Both the position numbers and the translations under genes were made by a program. DNA of 64,000 nucleotides from Virgibacillus halodenitrificans JCM 12304 (lineage in GTDB: Bacteria; Bacillota; Bacilli; Bacillales; Amphibacillaceae). Where the stretch lies: the NCBI RefSeq assembly GCF_001310895.1, contig NZ_BAZS01000007.1:1-64000 (forward strand). The letters run 5' to 3'. This document shows positions 8,046 to 17,239 of this stretch, one piece after another (within the stretch, counting starts at the first letter, position 1; each line of letters opens with the position of its first letter). Under the pieces are notes generated by a model that was not told the origin of the DNA, made no database searches, and saw only the letters and a list, made by a program, of their open reading frames with translations.

Positions 8046-8071
8046 GCAAAGGGACCAACTTTGCATTTTTT
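8046..8071 (+). terminator. Probable rho-independent terminator
   Basis: GCAAAG / CTTTGC stem with a 7-base loop followed by ATTTTTTT, 34 bp after the STAS gene. The stem is only 6 bp. Confidence 0.6.
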
Positions 8072-8095
8072 TACGCTATTTTATTTGCTAATTAC

Positions 8096-8121
8096 GTTTA
8101 ACAAAGCTAGTTAGCGGAAAT
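8096..8121 (+). promoter_or_regulatory. Weak sigma-B-like promoter upstream of BCCT gene
   Basis: GTTTAA at 8096-8101, a 14-bp spacer and GGAAAT at 8116-8121 resemble the general-stress sigma-B consensus GTTTAA-N12-14-GGGWAT, but the second box matches only 4 of 6. It is notable because several Bacillus osmoprotectant transporters are sigma-B dependent. Confidence 0.25.
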
Positions 8122-8158
8122 TAGTAGAGTACTGTAAAAAATGTTTAGGAGGTCAAAT

Positions 8159-9745
8159 ATGAGTAAAAGTAAACAGGGAGGCATCAACAAGAGATTGATA
8201 GATTACCGAATTTTCCTTCCTTCGTTACTTATAATCATTGGAATTTGTATTCCATTTGCAATGAACGAAAAAGAATCATTAGAAGTGATGAATGGAGTCT
8301 TTGACTCCATTGTAGACAATTTTAAATGGGGGTATATTTGGTATACTATCGTTCTTGTAGTTGCTGGACTATATTTATCATTTTCCAAATATGGGAATGT
8401 GGTCCTTGGTGATCCAATGGAAAAGCCAAGATTTACGATGTTTGAATATGCTTCTATCCTAATTGCTATGGGGCTTGGCTCTACAATTATGCGAACAGCT
8501 TTAGTACAATGGGCAGCCGTGGCGAATGACCCGCCGTTTGGAGTTGACCCTGGTTCTACGCAGGCCTTAATGTGGGGGAACACATATGGGATGTTCATGT
8601 GGAGTTTTCAAGTATTTGCTATATTCGTTATGGCCGCACCAGCAATGGCATATGTTTTACATGTGCGTAAGCGACCGTTTATGCGTATTTCTGAGGCATG
8701 CAGAGTAATATTTGGTGACAAATTTACCGACGGAATCGGTGGCAAGATTTTAGATATTATTTTTCTTGTAAGTATTCTATCAGGTGCTGCAGTAACGCTC
8801 GGTTTAGGCACACCAATAATTACGTATAATGTTGCTGAGTTATTTAACATAGAAGTTAATTTTATCCTTACTTTAATTGTAACTTTAATATGGGTATTTC
8901 TATTTTCTATTAGTGCATATTTAGGAATTGAGCGAGGGATCAAGAAATTAAGTACAGCTAATATGTATTTAGCAGGTGCATTTGCTTTATTCGTAGTGCT
9001 TATTGGACCAGGAGTATTTATTCTTGATTACTTTACAGATACGATAGGTTTCCTCGCATCAAATTATTTTGACCTGGCGTTATATACGAATTCATTAGAC
9101 TTAAATGGAAGCACCCATATTGAAAGTCATTTAATTTTCTGGTTTGCTTATAGTGCAACATGGGCTATGCTTCACAGTGTTTTCGCTGCGAAAATCTCAA
9201 GAGGTAGAACGATTAAGGAAATGATCCTTACTTATTTGCTTGCACCAACATTGATATCATGGGTAGCAACTGGTGTGCTTGGAGGCCTTGGGGTTCAACG
9301 TTATCTGACAGGTGAAGTGGATGTTTTAAACATTGTAAGTGATGACAAAATGGCTGCCATTCCGGCAATTTTGTCTTCCTTGCCAATGCCAACCATTGCA
9401 ATGGTTGTATTTATCATTATTGCAACAATCTTTTTAACTACGACACTTGACTCAACTACCTACACAATTGCTTCCTATACAGGTACTGAGAATATGAGTA
9501 AAGCAGAGCCATCTAAAACGTTGCGTATTATTGTTGCAGCAGTTATTACTGTACTGGCATTATTGCTTATGCGAATTGGTGGGCTGCCACCACTAGAGGT
9601 ACTATCAGGAATTATGGGGATACCTATTATTGCCATTCAGTTCTTGACAATCTATGCAGCTAAGAAAATGATGGATCAGGATAAAGCGTGGTTAAACAAT
9701 GTAAGGGAAAAAGATAAACCTGAAAATACAAGAAAAAAAGCGTAG
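8159..9745 (+). CDS. Divergent BCCT-family transporter
   Basis: The 528-residue product has about 12 membrane helices in the betaine/choline/carnitine transporter arrangement: a charged N-terminus, NFKWGYIWYT, YLSFSKYGNVVLG, and a TM8-like TTTLDSTTYTIASYT. The canonical aromatic betaine-binding signature is altered (FWFAYSATWAMLHS where OpuD/BetP have a Trp-rich FYWAWWI-type segment). Substrate specificity may therefore differ from glycine betaine. AGGAGG at 8147-8152 supports the ATG at 8159. It is followed by a strong terminator and preceded by one, so it is a separate unit from the STAS operon. Confidence 0.82.
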   Translation: MSKSKQGGINKRLIDYRIFLPSLLIIIGICIPFAMNEKESLEVMNGVFDSIVDNFKWGYIWYTIVLVVAGLYLSFSKYGNVVLGDPMEKPRFTMFEYASILIAMGLGSTIMRTALVQWAAVANDPPFGVDPGSTQALMWGNTYGMFMWSFQVFAIFVMAAPAMAYVLHVRKRPFMRISEACRVIFGDKFTDGIGGKILDIIFLVSILSGAAVTLGLGTPIITYNVAELFNIEVNFILTLIVTLIWVFLFSISAYLGIERGIKKLSTANMYLAGAFALFVVLIGPGVFILDYFTDTIGFLASNYFDLALYTNSLDLNGSTHIESHLIFWFAYSATWAMLHSVFAAKISRGRTIKEMILTYLLAPTLISWVATGVLGGLGVQRYLTGEVDVLNIVSDDKMAAIPAILSSLPMPTIAMVVFIIIATIFLTTTLDSTTYTIASYTGTENMSKAEPSKTLRIIVAAVITVLALLLMRIGGLPPLEVLSGIMGIPIIAIQFLTIYAAKKMMDQDKAWLNNVREKDKPENTRKKA

Positions 9746-9769
9746 CCTTGAATAGGCTGCGCTTTTTTT
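9733..9769 (+). terminator. Rho-independent terminator
   Basis: AAAAAAGCGTAGCC / GGCTGCGCTTTTTTT stem overlapping the stop of the BCCT gene. Confidence 0.92.
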
Positions 9770-9775
9770 GTGCTT

Positions 9776-10040
9776 TGAATGATTCGGAATATGGATGAAC
9801 GCCGAAGTAACTTGGTAGTACTTTAAGCGGCCGTTTCGGAGAATACCGTATAGTGAACAAAATATAGCTAGTTTGCGAATATTTCCGTCGGATTATCTCG
9901 CTCTGCAGCTGATTAATTTGCTCTCCGGCGGATTACCTTGCTCTGTTATTAATTGTTCTCACTCTAATTCGCAATTTCCTCCTGCTATAAAATATAAATC
10001 TGTACCAGATAGTGTTCGTCGCCCAGCATTCGCAATTGCA
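9776..10040. repeat. Non-coding region with dispersed-element end and short degenerate repeats
   Basis: The part near 9776-9815 (AATGATTCGGAA, then GAAGTAACTT) resembles the segment at 62510-62550 (AATGATTCGGAA, then GACGTAACTA), suggesting two copies of a dispersed element end. From 9880 to 9960, GGATTATCTCGCTCTG, TGATTAATTTGCTCTC and GGATTACCTTGCTCTG form a degenerate array of about 20-bp units. No convincing gene is present between the BCCT gene and the TetR gene. Confidence 0.55.
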
Positions 10041-10051
10041 ACTTTTTTAGA

Positions 10052-10936
10052 TTAATCATTTTTCCCGACAATACTCCATATTCTTGATGCAAGCTCTCTT
10101 GCCTCAGCTTCATCTGAGGTGCCACTAAAGGCGGCTGTAAACGAACGAGTAATCGTTTCAATCAAATAAGTCCTTGGTTGGTCACTTTTTATTTCCTCAA
10201 TAAGAAATTGCGCATACTCATGTCCGCTCTGATTTCTTTCAGCAGGTAGCTTCTCGCAAAAACCTTCAAGCTGTGAAATAACATCCTCTGTTGAATATTC
10301 TTTTCGGGTGAGATTATTTTTTAACAATATATATATTTCATCATTAAGAAATTTATCCTTTGTCTCTATCATATCCGGAATGATTGAATCAAGCCTGCGA
10401 ATAACGAACTGTACAAGTGCTTGAAGGTCACCGACATCTTTTGCAGTTGCTGCCCAAACATGAATAACATGCTGCATCATTCCAAGCATTAAAGCAGCTA
10501 GGTCCATCGTATATGGCGCAGTTTCTTTTCCGTAAACATCCACAAGTCTTTCCGTAAGCCAGAATAATTCATCTAAATGGCTTTTTTTAACGTATTCCCG
10601 AAGTTCCTGGTCTCCAGAATGAAATATTTCTTCAAAAAGCAAAAACAGATTTTGCTCCCGGTTCATTTGCATGCGAATAGCAACTTGCTTTGCAAGAACT
10701 TCTTTATCAGAGATATCTTTCCCGATCAGAAATTCTCTACGTTTAACAAATGTCTCCTCGTTAACGTATTCCAAAATCGCCATCAGACAAGCATTTTTGG
10801 AAGGGAAATAATTATAAAATGTACCTTTGGAAATGTTGGAAGTAGCTAGAATATCTTGAACAGAAGTATTACTAAAGCCTTTTTCAATAAAAAGACGTTG
10901 TGCTGTAAATATTACTTGTCGCTTGCGATCATTCAT
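10052..10936 (-). CDS. TetR/AcrR-family regulator
   Basis: A 294-residue regulator with an N-terminal helix-turn-helix (TSVQDILATSNISKGTFYNYFPSK, about residues 24-47) and a long C-terminal ligand-binding domain, larger than the usual 190-220 residues. It is divergent from a DHA2 drug exporter gene, the typical arrangement for a local repressor. Two matching 21-bp sites (10946-10966 and 11072-11092) lie in the shared 180-bp intergenic region, next to each gene start. AAAGGTGA precedes the ATG. The inducer is unknown. Confidence 0.88.
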   Translation of the reverse strand: MNDRKRQVIFTAQRLFIEKGFSNTSVQDILATSNISKGTFYNYFPSKNACLMAILEYVNEETFVKRREFLIGKDISDKEVLAKQVAIRMQMNREQNLFLLFEEIFHSGDQELREYVKKSHLDELFWLTERLVDVYGKETAPYTMDLAALMLGMMQHVIHVWAATAKDVGDLQALVQFVIRRLDSIIPDMIETKDKFLNDEIYILLKNNLTRKEYSTEDVISQLEGFCEKLPAERNQSGHEYAQFLIEEIKSDQPRTYLIETITRSFTAAFSGTSDEAEARELASRIWSIVGKND

Positions 10937-10945
10937 TTAATCACC

Positions 10946-10966
10946 TTTTGTACTTATAGTATACTC
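10946..10966. promoter_or_regulatory. Candidate TetR operator, tetR-proximal
   Basis: Read on the minus strand this site is GAGTATA-N7-TACAAA, the same words and spacing as the site at 11072-11092. It lies 10 bp before the repressor start codon. Confidence 0.5.
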
Positions 10967-11071
10967 TTATATTACATCACAAGCCTTGTCTTATCAATGT
11001 TTGAAAAAAATACATAAATAAACCTTGATATTTTTATACAACAGGTATAGAATATTAAAGTATTGAACTGA

Positions 11072-11092
11072 GAGTATATATTTTATACAAAG
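11072..11092. promoter_or_regulatory. Candidate TetR operator, exporter-proximal
   Basis: GAGTATA-N7-TACAAA on the plus strand, with an inner GTATA-N5-TATAC dyad, about 24 bp before the exporter start at 11116. It matches the inverted copy beside the repressor gene. Confidence 0.5.
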
Positions 11093-11115
11093 TGTATGAA
11101 ATGGAGGGAATATTA

Positions 11116-12625
11116 ATGGAAGCAGATATAAAAAAAATGCATCAAAATCCACCATATGGCATGATCATCATTATGTTTATAGGTGCGTTTGTTGCATTAC
11201 TAAATAATACATTATTAAATGTAGCCATACCGACGATTATGGAAGAATTTGAAGTATCTCCATCTACCGTTCAATGGATCACTACTGGTTACATGTTAGT
11301 AAATGGTATATTAATTCCGGCAAGTGCTTTTTTTATCCAAAGGTTTACGAACAGAAAATTATTCCTAACTGCTATGATGCTATTTTCTTTAGGAACAGCA
11401 TTAGCTATGCTATCACCGACTTTCGGTGTTCTTGTATTTGCCCGCATGGTGCAGGCATCAGGTTCAGCTATCATGATGCCACTTTTAATGAATGTAATGC
11501 TTACTGCGTTTCCAGTTGAGAAGCGAGGCACGGCAATGGGATTCTTTGGTTTGGCAATGATTACAGCACCTGCCATAGGCCCAACATTGTCCGGCTATGT
11601 TGTGGAACATCATGATTGGCGAGTGCTTTTTGGTATTGTGTTGCCTTTCGCGATATTTACATTGATTTATGCTTTTAATTAAACTAAAAAACATAACACC
11701 AAATAAAGAAGTAAGGTTAAATGTACCTTCCTTAATTTTATCCAGTATTGGATTTGGTGGAATCCTGTACGGTTTCAGTACGGCTGGAGACAAGGGTTGG
11801 GATGCGGTAGAAGTGTATGGTACGATTCTCGTGGGAGCAATTGCACTAACAGCATTTGTTATTAGGCAGCTACGTGTCGATGAACCAATGCTGGAGTTTC
11901 GGATTTATAGACATCCGATGTTTGCATTAGCTTCAGTAATTTCTGTTGTTTTATCCATGGCGATGTTTTCCGGGATGATTCTAACACCATTATATGTTCA
12001 AACGATTAGAGGTATTTCTCCTTTTGAGTCTGGTTTACTGATGTTGCCAGGTGCAATTGTAATGGGAATTATGTCACCAATTACTGGTCGTTTATTTGAT
12101 AAGTTTGGTGCCAGGATTTTAGCAATCATTGGATTAACAATTACAGTTATCACTACGTACCAGCTTAGCAAGATCACATTTGATACAGGTTATTACACGT
12201 TGATGGTTATTTATACAGTACGTATGTTAGGAATTTCTATGGTGATGATGCCTGTCATGACAAACGGTTTAAATCAGCTGCCGATGCATGAAAATCCACA
12301 TGGAACAGCGATGAATAGTACGCTTCAGCAAATTTCCGGAGCAATTGGCTCTGCACTGCTTTTAACAGTTATGGATAAACGTACGGAATCAGCAGGTGAG
12401 GAATTATATAAAGAGGCAATGGGGTCTGGAAATGTGCCACAATCTCCAGATGCTTTAGCCCAATTTAAAATGGAGCTCGGTAGTCAGGCAATGTTGGATG
12501 GCATCCAATTTACATTCTTTATATCCACCTTAATTGCGATTGTTGCATTGATTCTGGCCTTTTTCATTAAACGGGTAACACCGCCAAAATCAACCGAAGT
12601 TACTGTTGAAACAGTAGAAGAATAA
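11116..12625 (+). pseudogene. DHA2 (EmrB/QacA-type) MFS drug exporter, one frameshift
   Basis: Two overlapping frames together encode about 500 residues with 14 predicted membrane helices, the normal size for a DHA2 H+/drug antiporter. The N-terminal part ends TLIYAF followed by Asn and stop at 11682, and the other frame resumes with IKLKN. Removing one base near 11673-11678 (GCTTTTAATT) restores a continuous exporter. The start at 11116 follows GGAGGG. Everything else is well preserved, so this may be a sequencing error, a recent mutation or a switchable run. The divergent TetR gene is the probable regulator. Confidence 0.8.
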
Positions 12626-12641
12626 AATAAAAGTAAAATAT

Positions 12642-12684
12642 AAAAAGCAAATGGTCCAAGTAAAAATGGATCATTTGCTTTTTG
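12642..12684 (+). terminator. Rho-independent terminator
   Basis: AAAAAGCAAATGGTCCA pairs with TGGATCATTTGCTTTTT downstream of the exporter gene. Confidence 0.9.
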
Positions 12685-12979
12685 TAATAAAATAAATGAA
12701 AGTAGTTGTATCTCAAACCGGAAACAGATGAAACTTTTTATTCAAAAAAGGTTTTATTGGCATAGATCGTTTCATGAATTAGAAGATACTTCCTGCATTT
12801 TCCTTTCATGTTCTAATCAACTTACAGCAGGTTTTTCGATGCTTGCTGTTCACAAATTGACGATTATGGCTGTGGAAAAGAATTAATTAAAGTAGCCAGT
12901 AAGTTTCTATCTATTTGTTCTAGAGAATTTTAAGAGAGCATAAACTGTATTATTAATTGTAAAAAGGTGGTGGGGCATC
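12685..12979. other. Intergenic region without recognisable gene
   Basis: About 295 bp between the exporter terminator and the HMA-domain gene. Only short frames without ribosome sites are present. I see no repeat or structured RNA. Confidence 0.5.
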
Positions 12980-13210
12980 ATGAATGAAACAGTTTATTTG
13001 GACATAAAGGGAATGCATTGTGTCAATTGCCCAATTAAGGTGGAAAAATCAGTATCTAAAATGAACGGGATTATTGAAATCGATGTTAATTGGAAGAGTG
13101 AGCAGGGTTGCGTCACTTATGACAGGAATCTGGTTTCTATATCCGAAATTACCGAACGTATTGGAAAAATGGGCTTTACTGCACAAGAGGTAAATACAAT
13201 TAAACGATAA
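12980..13210 (+). CDS. CopZ-like heavy-metal-associated (HMA) domain protein
   Basis: A 76-residue single HMA domain with the metal-binding loop GMHCVNC (Cys14 and Cys17) and the usual beta-alpha-beta-beta-alpha-beta length. Such proteins bind Cu(I) or a similar soft metal in the cytoplasm and pass it to P-type ATPases or regulators. No copper ATPase is adjacent, so it is a stand-alone copy; the CadA ATPase at 59838 has its own two HMA domains. AAGGTGGTGGGG precedes the ATG, and a good terminator follows. Confidence 0.85.
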   Translation: MNETVYLDIKGMHCVNCPIKVEKSVSKMNGIIEIDVNWKSEQGCVTYDRNLVSISEITERIGKMGFTAQEVNTIKR

Positions 13211-13220
13211 TGAATTTGGA

Positions 13221-13256
13221 AAGCGGACAGTACCAGCTACTGTTCGCTTTTTATTT
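13221..13256 (+). terminator. Rho-independent terminator
   Basis: AAGCGGACAGTA / TACTGTTCGCTT stem followed by a T-rich run, closing the HMA gene. Confidence 0.88.
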
Positions 13257-13394
13257 TCCTAGTTACCGAAACACAATTAGCACCATCTTCCAATTTTCCC
13301 TCATGAATTGGCCGAGCTATGAATAAGCATATACAGAGAATGTCATAATCGACATTTTAATAAACAGGCATCAAGACAGTAGGAGGAGAACCAT

Positions 13395-15224
13395 ATGGTA
13401 GAAGCAATTCTAAAACTATTTACAAGTGAGCAAAAAGCAACAGCTATGTTGGCAAATCCCATGATTGAATTCATTTTTATGGTCTTGTTTGTGACCTTTA
13501 TTATTGCATTAATTATCCATATTACACTATATCAACGATTAAAAAACCTTCGAAATCACATCAAAACGACAAATCGACTGGACGTCGAACCACTTCAAAC
13601 GATGCAAGACCAATTTCAGAAAAAACAAGCGAAAGAATCTGTTAAAGTGGAGACATTTATTCAAGAAAAGTTTTCTGATTGGCGGATGTATCATATACCA
13701 GTTATTAGCCTCATCAAAATAATTCAAATGACTGTTTCTATTTTCATTTTAATTGGTGTACTTGGTACGTTTATTGGTCTTACTTTTTCACTAGGGAGTA
13801 TTGATGGCACAGGTGATCAGCTAGTGGAAAATGTGGCAGGTGTTCTCGGTGGCATTGATGTTGCTTTTTATACAAGTATTGTCGGGATGGGCTTATCTTT
13901 AATTATGACAATTCTGGTTAAAGTTCTAAACACGGAATATATGCTGACAGACATCATGTTAAAAACGGAATCGATTCTGGAGGGAGAGGAACAACACGGA
14001 CTAAACCGCCTTATCGACGTGTCTGAGGACATTAACCAGTCTATCATTCACCTTCAAAAAATCAATCAACAATCTCTTCAGAATATGGAAGCAGCTTTCT
14101 CCGGTTTTCAGGAATATACGACAGGCTTACAACAATCTGCGAAAGATCTGGCTTCATTTAATGAAGGACTCTCACAAAATTTGGAGGAATTTAACCAATT
14201 ATTTCATTCGATGAAAGAAGTAACAAACGGATTTAGTGAAGGCACTGCTAAACTAAATAAAAATTTTGATTCGCTATTTTCTCATTTTAAAAAGATGGAT
14301 GGACGCAATGAGCGAATGACAATTGCCTTTGAACAAACATATGAAAAGGTAAAACAAGTTGCCGAAACGCAGTTGGAAACACTAACACAGTTTGATGCAT
14401 CAGTCGTAGACTTAAAAGATTTTACAGCATCTATGTTGCAGGGCCAGGAAACAATAAAACATACATTTGAAAAGATTCATCAGCACAGCAATGATTTAGT
14501 TAAAAAGATGGAAGCACATAACAAAGAATTTAAGCAAGTGTTTGGTTCTGATTTAACTTCTAAGCTTGGGGGAATTGTGTCATATTTGAGCGAGCTTTCA
14601 CGTGAATTTGATCAACTAGGCGACTCTATAACAAAGCTTCCACATGCGCTTGAAGTAATTGAACGAACACAAAATGAGCATCGCCATTTGCTTTCTGATC
14701 GTTTTGAGGAGTTAAAGGAATTTAACCGTGTATTTAGTAACCATCTTCATGCACATACGAAGGAATCATCCGCATTTGAGAAACAGCTTCAGCAGGCAAC
14801 AACTTCCTATGAACAAGTAGGAATAAAAAACAACCAGCTTATTCAGGAAATAAAATCAACCATTTCTCAAATGAATCAAGGCTTTCAACAGCGTGAGAAT
14901 CAGTTGGAATCCAGTGTGAGTATTTTAAAAGACACACTTGCTAATTATGTCGCAAATCTTGAAGGATCTCTTGGAGACAGACTGGATCAGGTTGCCAGAG
15001 GATTTGGAGAATATATGCGAGGTACAAATGATGTGGTAAAAAGAGAGATGAAAGAATGGCAACGTATTTCTGAAGATACACAGCAGAATAATATGCGGGC
15101 ATTTCAAAGGATGATGGAGGAACTGGGAAGAGAAATTCATACATTAAATCAGCAGTTGAACACATTCGATCAGCAGGCTAGAAGACAGATTAACAGTATA
15201 GGAATGAGCCGTAATGAATACTAA
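13395..15224 (+). CDS. ZorA-like MotA/TolQ/ExbB proton-channel protein with long coiled-coil tail
   Basis: The 609-residue protein has a membrane helix at about 22-46 and two more at about 111-133 and 152-178, with the MotA/ExbB signatures GVLGTFIGL and AFYTSIVGM. Residues about 195-609 are a long, charged, helical tail predicted to be coiled coil. This layout matches ZorA of the Zorya defence motor rather than flagellar MotA (about 290 residues). The ribosome site is AGGAGG. The downstream OmpA/MotB-like gene overlaps it by 11 bp, so the two form one complex. No flagellar gene is nearby, and no ZorC, ZorD or ZorE candidate is present. Confidence 0.82.
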   Translation: MVEAILKLFTSEQKATAMLANPMIEFIFMVLFVTFIIALIIHITLYQRLKNLRNHIKTTNRLDVEPLQTMQDQFQKKQAKESVKVETFIQEKFSDWRMYHIPVISLIKIIQMTVSIFILIGVLGTFIGLTFSLGSIDGTGDQLVENVAGVLGGIDVAFYTSIVGMGLSLIMTILVKVLNTEYMLTDIMLKTESILEGEEQHGLNRLIDVSEDINQSIIHLQKINQQSLQNMEAAFSGFQEYTTGLQQSAKDLASFNEGLSQNLEEFNQLFHSMKEVTNGFSEGTAKLNKNFDSLFSHFKKMDGRNERMTIAFEQTYEKVKQVAETQLETLTQFDASVVDLKDFTASMLQGQETIKHTFEKIHQHSNDLVKKMEAHNKEFKQVFGSDLTSKLGGIVSYLSELSREFDQLGDSITKLPHALEVIERTQNEHRHLLSDRFEELKEFNRVFSNHLHAHTKESSAFEKQLQQATTSYEQVGIKNNQLIQEIKSTISQMNQGFQQRENQLESSVSILKDTLANYVANLEGSLGDRLDQVARGFGEYMRGTNDVVKREMKEWQRISEDTQQNNMRAFQRMMEELGREIHTLNQQLNTFDQQARRQINSIGMSRNEY

Positions 15225-15906
15225 ATATCAACGGTTATTCAAACAAGAACAAAATGAGGGGCATTTTTGGCCATCGTTCACGGACTTGCTTACAACCATT
15301 CTGCTTTGTTTCATGCTTATATTTATTTGTATGATGATTATAAAATCCTTACAAATTGAGGAAATGAAGCGGACAATTGACCAGATTATGGGAGTGAGGG
15401 CAAAACTGGTAAATGAAATGAAGGCTGAGTTTAGTGATTCTTCCCTTGGCGTTGAAGTAGATGATAAAACAGGTGCCATTATCTTTAATACAGAGATATT
15501 ATTTTCCTATAACGAATCAGAATTAAAACCGGCCTCGTTTGAATTTCTGGATGAATTTGTTCCTAAATACTTGGATATTCTTCTGAAAAGCGGTTATGAG
15601 GAATATGTAGCAGAAATCATTATTGAAGGTCATACAGACAGGGATGGCAGCTATTTATATAATCTGGAGCTTGCTCAGGAACGGGCATATAGTGTAGCTG
15701 AATACATTTTAAGTGACAGCTTTCCATATAAAAATATTCAGAAGCACCTGAAGGAGAAGTTAACAGTAAATAGTAAATCCTTTTCTGACTATCGTACAAA
15801 TGAACAAGGGGAGTATAGCCCGGAAGAATCTCGCCGTGTAGAATTTAAGTTCAGACTTAAGGATGAAGAAATTTTAAATAAAACACGAGAGATTTTAGGT
15901 GAATAA
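15214..15906 (+). CDS. ZorB/MotB-like OmpA-domain stator protein
   Basis: The 230-residue partner has a short cytoplasmic N-terminus, one membrane helix (about 19-44) beginning FWPSFTDLLTTI, and a periplasmic-type OmpA/MotB domain with GHTD (139-142) and the NLELAQERA segment for peptidoglycan binding. Asp24 in FTD is placed like the proton-carrying Asp of MotB/ZorB. The order and 11-bp overlap with the ExbB-like gene indicate a five-plus-two type ion-driven motor. It is shorter and simpler than flagellar MotB. The target of the motor is unknown here. Confidence 0.82.
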   Translation: MNTKYQRLFKQEQNEGHFWPSFTDLLTTILLCFMLIFICMMIIKSLQIEEMKRTIDQIMGVRAKLVNEMKAEFSDSSLGVEVDDKTGAIIFNTEILFSYNESELKPASFEFLDEFVPKYLDILLKSGYEEYVAEIIIEGHTDRDGSYLYNLELAQERAYSVAEYILSDSFPYKNIQKHLKEKLTVNSKSFSDYRTNEQGEYSPEESRRVEFKFRLKDEEILNKTREILGE

Positions 15907-16114
15907 AACCCTCTTTCAACTTGCCATGCGATCGGACATCCATATTACGATTAACAGGGAACCTAAAGTTATTTGGTCATAAAAGGAAAATAGTCTGCTT
16001 AAGAGAATTACTCAGCCATTTTTACCATAAACTCATAATCTATCTCCTCTCTTTCTTTTCATTTCTATGTTACTATTGTAGATAATTTATAATGTGAACA
16101 GGGGTGCAAGCAAT

Positions 16115-17113
16115 TTGCGTTTGCGATTTATTTTTTGTTTATTTTCTAGCATCATTATTGGAGGACTATTAGGGTGTAGTCCATCCCAGGAAGAAACCTC
16201 CGAAATTAAAGCGGAAGAAAGGGAAACAAATATGAAAGCTCAAGAGAAACTACAACCGAAACGTATTGCTGATGTATTTCTTGATGGTGATTATGAACAG
16301 ATATATACACATTTAAGCAAACCGTTTCAAAATGAGATATCGTTAAAGCAATTTAAAAAAACAGGTAAAAATTTCAATCATGGGGTAGAAGCTTATTATT
16401 TGTTATCTGAGCTGCCATTAACGGAGGATACTGTTCAGTATGTTTGGGCAGATAAGCAGGAAACAAAAGGTATGGTAGCTGTGGTTGATAAGGAACAAGT
16501 AATAACAGGTATGCGAATCTTGCCTTTGGAAACCTTCCAAGAAACGGATAACAAGTACACGAAAACGGTCTTTCAGCAGCCGTTCGAAGGAGATTGGTTT
16601 GTCTTTTGGGGTGGAACAAACAAGCTGGTAAATTACCATTATGAATATAAAAACCAACGGTATGCTTATGATCTAATCAAAATGATTGATAACCAATCTT
16701 ATAAAGGGGACTCTTCCAAAAATGAAAGTTACTATGCCTTTGGGGAAAATGTTTTTGCGCCTGCCGATGGCAATGTTGTAGAGGTCGAAAATGCTATAAA
16801 GGATAACGATCCGGTTGGCAGTATGAATGCAGCTGACCCAGCAGGGAACTATGTCATCATTGATCATGGGCATGAGGAGTTCAGTTTTCTTGCTCATTTC
16901 AAAAAAGGATCTGTTAAAGTGAAACCGGGAGATCATGTTCAAGCAGGAGAATTACTTGGACAGGTTGGTAATTCAGGAAACTCCAGTGAACCTCATATTC
17001 ATTTCCATGTGGGTGATTTACCTGACTTAGAAAAAGGAAAATCAATTCGTATACAATTGGAAAACGAAGAAGATTGGATGCAGGGAGATACAGTTTATGG
17101 AATAGGTAAGTAG
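16115..17113 (+). CDS. Lipoprotein with M23 (LytM-type) peptidase domain
   Basis: About 332 residues. The TTG at 16115 follows AGGGGTG and gives a compact signal peptide with lipobox GLLGC (Cys21), so the protein is membrane-anchored outside. The N-terminal half resembles the DUF3887-type segment of Bacillus M23 proteins. The C-terminal half (about 185-300) is an M23 beta-sheet domain with APADGNVVEVE, NYVIIDHG and the metal motif PHIHFHV. In the usual first HxxxD metal motif only the Asp is evident (NQRYAYDL), so catalysis may be altered. It follows the ZorAB-like pair by about 200 bp and might be a separate unit. Confidence 0.82.
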   Translation: MRLRFIFCLFSSIIIGGLLGCSPSQEETSEIKAEERETNMKAQEKLQPKRIADVFLDGDYEQIYTHLSKPFQNEISLKQFKKTGKNFNHGVEAYYLLSELPLTEDTVQYVWADKQETKGMVAVVDKEQVITGMRILPLETFQETDNKYTKTVFQQPFEGDWFVFWGGTNKLVNYHYEYKNQRYAYDLIKMIDNQSYKGDSSKNESYYAFGENVFAPADGNVVEVENAIKDNDPVGSMNAADPAGNYVIIDHGHEEFSFLAHFKKGSVKVKPGDHVQAGELLGQVGNSGNSSEPHIHFHVGDLPDLEKGKSIRIQLENEEDWMQGDTVYGIGK

Positions 17114-17239
17114 AGTCCTCTCACTTACCTTTGCCGTCCACTAAATAAGCTCCTTTATCTTAAAAGGCAGTTGCTCAGTTATGGTAAATCAAAATAAGTG
17201 ACTATAAGAGCTGATAATCCATTCAGATTATTTATAGAG

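Noticed and set aside
11116-12625. Programmed frameshifting in the exporter gene
   Set aside because: No slippery heptamer with a following structure is evident, and similar breaks in six other genes point to a common technical cause.
13395-15906. Complete Zorya defence system
   Set aside because: Only ZorA- and ZorB-like genes are present. The flanking genes (HMA protein and M23 lipoprotein) do not resemble ZorC, ZorD or ZorE.
13395-15906. Flagellar MotAB
   Set aside because: The channel protein is twice the length of MotA with a long coiled-coil tail, and no flagellar genes are nearby.
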